From NCBI GenBank assembly GCA_913041095.1, contig CAJWIB010000063.1:1-10696 (forward strand): a stretch of 10,696 nucleotides of DNA, read 5' to 3'. Below are positions 7,055 to 10,696 of the stretch, piece after piece (within the stretch, counting starts at the first letter, position 1; every line of letters starts with the position of its first letter). A model generated the notes under the pieces. That model did not search any database and had not been told where the DNA came from. It saw only the letters and a program-made list of their open reading frames with translations. A program made the position numbers and the translations under genes. This DNA is from an uncultured Rhodospirillaceae bacterium. GTDB taxonomy: Bacteria; Pseudomonadota; Alphaproteobacteria; Rhodospirillales; UBA2165.

Positions 7055-7082
7055 TTGGCTTTATAGACTTTCTCTGTATGAT
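7055..7082 (+). promoter_or_regulatory. Candidate sigma-70-type promoter upstream of guaB
   Basis: TTGGCT (7055-7060) and TATGAT (7077-7082) are separated by 16 bases in the 107-base gap between rlmE and guaB. The -10 box has one mismatch to consensus. Transcription would start about 20-25 bases ahead of the guaB start codon, leaving room for the GTGGAGATG ribosome binding region. This suggests guaB and the genes after it can be expressed independently of ppx-rlmE. No purine riboswitch fold is apparent in the gap. Confidence 0.45.
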
Positions 7083-7111
7083 GCGTTGCCAACTCAAGAA
7101 GTGGAGATGGC

Positions 7112-8587
7112 ATGGAAATCCTCGATGGCCTTACCTTTGACGATGTATTGCTTGAACCTGCAGCATCGGATGTCTTGCCAGCCCATACCAACACACAGAC
7201 TAGGCTGACCAAATCGATTGAGCTTGGTATTCCGCTGTTATCAGCTGCCATGGATACTGTGACCGAAAGCGCGCTGGCGATCGCCATGGCGCAAGCCGGT
7301 GGCATGGGAGTGATCCACAAAAATCTTGAGGCTGATGAACAAGCCGCCGAAATTAAGAAGGTAAAAAAATTCGAATCCGGTATGGTGGTTAATCCAATAA
7401 CCATCGAACCCAATGCGACACTCTCCGACGCTCAGGCGCTGATGGATCACAACGGTTTTTCCGGTTTTCCGGTGGTCGAAGAAGGCGACAGTAAACTGGT
7501 CGGCATCCTGACCAACCGCGATGTTCGCTTTGCCACCGAACCCAAACAAAAAGTCTATGAACTCATGACCCGCCACAGTGACGACAAGCCGCTGGTGACG
7601 GTTGAAGAGGGTGTTGATTTAGAAGAAGCCAAACGCCTTCTCCATCAACACCGGATCGAAAAACTAGTTGTCGTTGATGATAATTTCGCCTGTGTTGGAC
7701 TGATCACAGTTAAGGATATGGAAAAAGCACAAGCCTTCCCGGATGCTTGCAAGGACGAAAAAGGCCGCTTGCGGGTCGCTGCAGCTACCGGCGTCGGCAA
7801 CGCTGGATTGGCTCGCGCCGAGCAATTACTCGATGCCGAGGTTGATGTGATTGTCGTCGATACTGCGCACGGTCATTCCGCCGGCGTTTTAAGCGCTGTT
7901 GAAAAGATTAAAAAACTCAGCAACTACTGTCAGGTTCTAGCCGGTAATATTGCGACGGCAGATGGTGCCAAAGCTTTGATCGGTGCTGGCGCAGATTCTG
8001 TCAAAGTCGGTATTGGTCCTGGCACTATCTGCACCACAAGAATGATTGCTGGTGTCGGCATGCCGCAATTCTCCGCTGTCTTTGAGGCCGCCGAAATTTG
8101 TAAAAAAGCTGGCATTCCCGTGGTTGCTGATGGCGGTATTAAATATTCTGGTGATATCGCCAAAGCCATTGCTGCCGGTGCTGATTGTGTCATGATCGGC
8201 TCACTTTTTGCCGGCACTGAAGAAAGCCCGGGCGAAGTCTTTCTCTACCAAGGACGCTCCTATAAATCTTATCGCGGCATGGGCTCGCTTGGCGCCATGG
8301 CCCGGGGCTCGGCTGATCGTTATTTCCAGGAAGAAGTTTCCGATAATCTCAAATATGTGCCTGAAGGTGTCGAAGGCCGGGTGCCCTACAAAGGTCCGGT
8401 CACCAACGTTATTCACCAGATGGTCGGCGGCTTGCAGTCATCAATGGGCTATACCGGCAATGCGACAATTGCCGATATGCAACAAAACTGCAAAATCCGC
8501 AAAATCACCGCGGCCGGCTTGCGCGAAAGCCATGTCCATGACGTCACCATCACCCGCGAAACACCGAATTACCGTGTGGATGACTAA
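7112..8587 (+). CDS. guaB: Inosine-5'-monophosphate dehydrogenase
   Basis: A 491-residue IMP dehydrogenase that oxidises IMP to XMP with NAD, the rate-limiting step of GMP synthesis, in the cytoplasm as a tetramer. The N-terminus LTFDDVLLEPA, the two CBS domains at about residues 92-205 (regulatory, nucleotide-binding), the phosphate- and IMP-binding loop GIGPGTICTTR with catalytic Cys307, VVADGGIKYSGDIAKA (338-353), the MIGSLFAGTEESPG segment (361-374), and the mobile flap with GSADRYFQ and VEGRVPYKG are all present. Length is normal. ATG 7112 is preceded by GGAG at 7103-7106 with suitable spacing; another ATG at 7107 is out of frame. A candidate promoter lies in the upstream gap. The rsmB-like gene starts 14 bases after the stop, so the two are probably cotranscribed. 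Confidence 0.98.
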   Translation: MEILDGLTFDDVLLEPAASDVLPAHTNTQTRLTKSIELGIPLLSAAMDTVTESALAIAMAQAGGMGVIHKNLEADEQAAEIKKVKKFESGMVVNPITIEPNATLSDAQALMDHNGFSGFPVVEEGDSKLVGILTNRDVRFATEPKQKVYELMTRHSDDKPLVTVEEGVDLEEAKRLLHQHRIEKLVVVDDNFACVGLITVKDMEKAQAFPDACKDEKGRLRVAAATGVGNAGLARAEQLLDAEVDVIVVDTAHGHSAGVLSAVEKIKKLSNYCQVLAGNIATADGAKALIGAGADSVKVGIGPGTICTTRMIAGVGMPQFSAVFEAAEICKKAGIPVVADGGIKYSGDIAKAIAAGADCVMIGSLFAGTEESPGEVFLYQGRSYKSYRGMGSLGAMARGSADRYFQEEVSDNLKYVPEGVEGRVPYKGPVTNVIHQMVGGLQSSMGYTGNATIADMQQNCKIRKITAAGLRESHVHDVTITRETPNYRVDD

Positions 8588-8601
8588 GACATGACACAAC
8601 T

Positions 8602-9909
8602 ATGACTCCGGGGGCGCGGATTGCAGCGGCCATTGTTATCCTCGAAAAAGTGGAGCGCTCCAACTCATCAGCAGATGACGTGGTGTCTTCTTATCTGCGC
8701 GGGCGGCGCTACATTGGCTCGAAAGACCGGCGTGCCATCACCGGCCGGGTGTTTGATATCCTGCGGCGGCAAGCCCGGCTTGATTGGCATACAGAAACTC
8801 CGTCACCGCGATCGCGAGTAATTGCCGACTTAAAATTGAATGATATGCAATCGAAAGACACCATCAGCACTTTGTTTGATGGTAAAGGTTACGCGCCGAG
8901 CACACTGACCGTGGACGAAACGGCGCTGCTTGATAAGCTTAGCGATCATTCTTTTGACGACGCAGAATACCCCGCTGCCGTTGCCGCTGAACTGCCGGAC
9001 TGGCTCACCGAGATTTTGGTAGCACAATGGAAGGATAAATTTGTCGAAGAGGCGGCGGCTCTAAATCGGCCGGCTTCGCTCGATCTCCGGGTAAATATGC
9101 TTAAAGGCAATTGCGCGCGGGCGCTTCAAGTCCTGCAAAAAGATCAGATCGAAGCCGAGCCGACTGCCTTTTCACCGCTGGGGCTGCGCCTGAAAGGTCG
9201 GGTTAATTTGCAAGCCTCAGAAGCCTTCAAAGGCGGCTTTATTGAGATTCAGGATGAAGGCTCGCAAATCATAGCTGCCTTGGTCGATACCAAGGCAGCT
9301 ATGAAAACCATCGATCTTTGCGCCGGTGGTGGCGGCAAGACCTTGGCGCTCGGTGCGGCGATGAAAGATGGCGGCCCGCTGATCGCCTGCGATTTGGATG
9401 AAGACCGGCTTAAAAAGATGAAACCAAGGCTGCACCGCAGCGGTGTCTCCAATGTTACCCTTCATCATATTACTGGCGATGACGATCCTTGGTTTAGCGA
9501 ACACGCAGCGACAAGTGAGAGGGTTCTGGCTGATGTCCCCTGCTCCGGCTCTGGGACCTGGCGGCGGGCACCGACGCAAAAATGGCTGCTGGCACCGGAA
9601 CGCCTCGAAGAATTGGTAGCGCTGCAACAGAAAATCATGACCCAGGCCGCTGATCTCGTCATCCCGGGAGGCCGTTTGATTTATGCCACCTGTTCGGTGC
9701 TGCCAAGTGAAAACGAAGATCAAATCACTTGGTTCTTGCAAAGCCATCCGGATTTTAAAGCGCTGCCAGTGCCCAAAATTTGGCAGACTGCCGTTGGCAC
9801 GGATTGTCCAGCCACTGATTCCATTGGAGACACTTACCTTTCCTTAACCCCGGCGCGGCATGATACTGATGGATTTTTCGCTGCTGTGTTGGAGAAAACC
9901 CATCACTAG
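8602..9909 (+). CDS. rsmB: RsmB-type 16S rRNA (cytosine-C5)-methyltransferase
   Basis: A 435-residue SAM-dependent RNA m5C methyltransferase of the NOL1/NOP2/Sun group, most like RsmB, which modifies C967 of 16S rRNA. An N-terminal NusB-like helical region covers about residues 1-130. The catalytic domain follows with TIDLCAGGGGKTLALG (SAM motif, 236-251), ACDLDEDRL (262-270), the motif IV Cys314 in DVPCSGSGTWRR, and the nucleophile Cys364 in YATCSVLPSENED. Both catalytic cysteines are present. The start ATG 8602 has no obvious Shine-Dalgarno and lies 14 bases after the guaB stop, so translation may be coupled; the ATG at 8591 is out of frame and stops at once. The guaB-rsmB pairing is familiar in Alphaproteobacteria. 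The exact target cytosine could differ between family members, so the symbol is by similarity. Confidence 0.92.
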   Translation: MTPGARIAAAIVILEKVERSNSSADDVVSSYLRGRRYIGSKDRRAITGRVFDILRRQARLDWHTETPSPRSRVIADLKLNDMQSKDTISTLFDGKGYAPSTLTVDETALLDKLSDHSFDDAEYPAAVAAELPDWLTEILVAQWKDKFVEEAAALNRPASLDLRVNMLKGNCARALQVLQKDQIEAEPTAFSPLGLRLKGRVNLQASEAFKGGFIEIQDEGSQIIAALVDTKAAMKTIDLCAGGGGKTLALGAAMKDGGPLIACDLDEDRLKKMKPRLHRSGVSNVTLHHITGDDDPWFSEHAATSERVLADVPCSGSGTWRRAPTQKWLLAPERLEELVALQQKIMTQAADLVIPGGRLIYATCSVLPSENEDQITWFLQSHPDFKALPVPKIWQTAVGTDCPATDSIGDTYLSLTPARHDTDGFFAAVLEKTHH

Positions 9910-10453
9910 AATACGCCCCGCCAAAGAAGAAGACGTTCAGGCCATTGCTTATGTCTATGTAGAGACCTGGCGCTCGACCTATGCCGGTATTTTGCCTGAT
10001 AAAGTCCTGGTCGAGATGTCACCGGAGCGCCAAATGGTGATGTGGGCCCGGGCCATTCGCCATGCCGATGGTCCGGCCGAAGAAAAAATTCTCGTCCTTG
10101 AAGATGATGATGGCACGGTGATCGGCGTCGGCAGTGCCGGCTTTAACCGCGACCGCGCCTGCACCTATGGCGGCGAAGTTTATACGCTTTACGTTCATCC
10201 TGATCACCAAAACCAGGGACATGGCGAGCATCTCTTGGCTGGTCTGTTCGATCTGATGATCGCCCAAAGCTACGATGCCGCCGTGATCTGGGTGCTGAGT
10301 CTCAATCCGTCGCGGTTTTTTTATGAAGTAATGGGCGGCAAGCGGGTCGGCGAACGTGAGGAAAAACTCTGGGGCACAATCCTCAGCGAAAACGCCTATG
10401 GCTGGGAGGATTTAGAAGCAGCGCTCGAGAGCGGCAGGCCAAGGTTGGGGTAG
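9860..10453 (+). CDS. GNAT family N-acetyltransferase
   Basis: A protein of up to 197 residues with the Gcn5-related acetyltransferase fold, which transfers acetyl from acetyl-CoA to an amine whose identity cannot be told. Seen are RPAKEEDVQAIAYVYVETW (beta1-alpha1, from about residue 19), the acyl-CoA pyrophosphate-binding motif VHPDHQNQGHGEHLL (112-126, Q/R-x-x-G-x-G type), and the late strand and helix NPSRFFYEVMGGKRVGERE (149-167). The domain begins at TRIRPA, just inside the rsmB stop. The only in-frame ATG starts are 9860 and 9869, both within rsmB, giving about 40-50 bases of overlap; neither has a clear ribosome binding site. The overlap suggests translation by coupling or reinitiation. 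It is the last gene of the block and ends about 60 bases before the insertion sequence end. Confidence 0.88.
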   Translation: MILMDFSLLCWRKPITRIRPAKEEDVQAIAYVYVETWRSTYAGILPDKVLVEMSPERQMVMWARAIRHADGPAEEKILVLEDDDGTVIGVGSAGFNRDRACTYGGEVYTLYVHPDHQNQGHGEHLLAGLFDLMIAQSYDAAVIWVLSLNPSRFFYEVMGGKRVGEREEKLWGTILSENAYGWEDLEAALESGRPRLG

Positions 10454-10457
10454 AAGG

Positions 10458-10482
10458 AATTAAGGGGACAACTTACTTAATT
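10458..10482. repeat. Small inverted repeat downstream of the acetyltransferase gene
   Basis: AATTAAG (10458-10464) and CTTAATT (10476-10482) are perfect inverted arms around an 11-base loop, GGGGACAACTTA-like. It starts five bases after the acetyltransferase stop. The stem is AT-rich and no T-run follows, so it is a poor terminator. The GGGGACA...ACTTAATT layout resembles short repeats that I associate with IS200/REP-type elements, but this is only a visual likeness. Confidence 0.4.
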
Positions 10483-10512
10483 ATTTAACAGCTGCATATT
10501 GATAATAATTTA

Positions 10513-10530
10513 GGGGCTGACCCATCTAAC
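10513..10530 (+). repeat. IS1595-family terminal inverted repeat (transposase 5' side)
   Basis: GGGGCTGACCCATCTAAC matches the end at 161-178 and lies 18 bases ahead of a transposase start codon at 10548, as expected for the left end of the element. Both ends face into the element, and here the element extends to the right. Confidence 0.75.
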
Positions 10531-10636
10531 GCCATTTAGGTGTTATCATGGGGGTAATAAGAAAGAGCCAATTAAGCAAATCCAAACAAGATCATGTGAA
10601 CGAACATTTTGTTGCTGGAGCCACGGCCCGGTGTGC
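10513..10636 (+). mobile_element. IS1595-family insertion sequence, 5' end fragment
   Basis: Terminal repeat plus the first 28-30 codons of the transposase. The sequence stops resembling the family at about 10635, where the HTH-like N-terminal segment should continue with something like DLVGVN and TAAYYFHRLR. The element is therefore truncated inside its gene, although the exact junction is uncertain by several bases. Its orientation is opposite to that of the fragment at 161-479. Confidence 0.65.
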
Positions 10637-10696
10637 TGTTAATCTCTGCAACAAAGACCCCGGTTATGAAATTGATCTTTACGTCAAAGCGCATAT
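10548..10696 (+). pseudogene. Chimeric reading frame: transposase N-terminus joined to an HxlR-type regulator fragment (runs off the window)
   Basis: From ATG 10548 the frame is open to the window edge (49 complete codons). Residues 2-28 (IRKSQLSKSKQDHVNEHFVA then GATARCA) match the N-terminus of IS1595-family transposases. After that, VNLCNKDPGYEIDLYVKAH does not fit a transposase. It resembles the segment found after the winged-helix domain in HxlR-family regulators with a C-terminal SCP2-like domain (usual form: VDLC, DPGFEVDLYV). If right, a deletion or rearrangement has fused the first part of the transposase in frame to the C-terminal part of a regulator gene that has lost its DNA-binding domain. 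The transposase part is firm, while the regulator call rests on about 19 residues recalled from memory. Whether the fusion is expressed is unknown. Confidence 0.5.

Noticed and set aside
7005..7111. Purine-responsive riboswitch upstream of guaB
   Set aside because: The gap is only 107 bases, with a promoter-like pair in its second half and no conserved three-way-junction pattern.
6781..7413. 210-residue minus-strand open frame across rlmE and guaB
   Set aside because: It spans two conserved plus-strand genes and the promoter gap and shows no family motif.
9217..9747. 176-residue minus-strand open frame opposite the rsmB-like gene
   Set aside because: It is antisense to the catalytic domain with conserved motifs on the other strand; no motifs of its own.
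497..10453. Search for a new defence, phage or secretion system
   Set aside because: Every substantial gene except the small membrane protein falls into a known housekeeping or metabolic family. No CRISPR repeats, phage genes or toxin-antitoxin pairs were seen.
152..10512. Target-site duplication shared by the two IS ends (AT-rich bases outside 161 and outside 10513)
   Set aside because: TAAATTAA on one side and the reverse complement TAAATTAT on the other look similar, but they are offset by two bases relative to the element ends. Both are plain AT-rich sequence, so chance explains the likeness.

Overview
The window looks like a piece of an alphaproteobacterial chromosome. The evidence is a DUF1489 protein (a family found mainly in Alphaproteobacteria), a Ppx/GppA phosphatase followed by an overlapping rlmE, and guaB followed directly by an rsmB-type methyltransferase, an arrangement I associate with that class. 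Base composition is moderate, near 50% G+C by eye. I cannot place it to genus from sequence alone.

Layout. Bases 1-160 hold no gene I can identify. Bases 161 to about 479 are a decayed IS1595-family insertion sequence: one terminal repeat plus the C-terminal part of a transposase on the minus strand. Bases 497-4573 are a minus-strand block. In its direction of reading it holds a small membrane protein, a thiolase, a short-chain dehydrogenase, a frameshifted 2-hydroxychromene-2-carboxylate isomerase-like gene, a heavily damaged enoyl-CoA hydratase gene and the intact DUF1489 gene. Bases 4574-4979 are the relic of a methyl-accepting chemotaxis protein on the plus strand, followed by a possible terminator. 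Bases 5104-10453 are an intact plus-strand block: ppx/gppA-like, rlmE, guaB, rsmB-like and a GNAT acetyltransferase. From 10513 a second IS1595-family end appears on the plus strand. Its transposase reading frame runs in frame into what looks like the C-terminal part of an HxlR-type regulator and is cut by the window edge.

How the genes fit together. The right block is information and nucleotide housekeeping: polyphosphate/(p)ppGpp phosphatase, 23S rRNA Um2552 methylation, GMP synthesis and 16S rRNA m5C methylation. The thiolase, dehydrogenase, isomerase and hydratase genes are spaced like an acyl-CoA or aromatic/lipid catabolic operon, of which the last two members are broken. Genes for accessory catabolism, chemotaxis and transposition are decaying while housekeeping genes are intact, a picture of ongoing gene loss. 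I found no CRISPR array, phage module, defence island or RNA gene. The most unusual features are the two oppositely oriented IS halves at the window edges and the transposase-regulator chimera.
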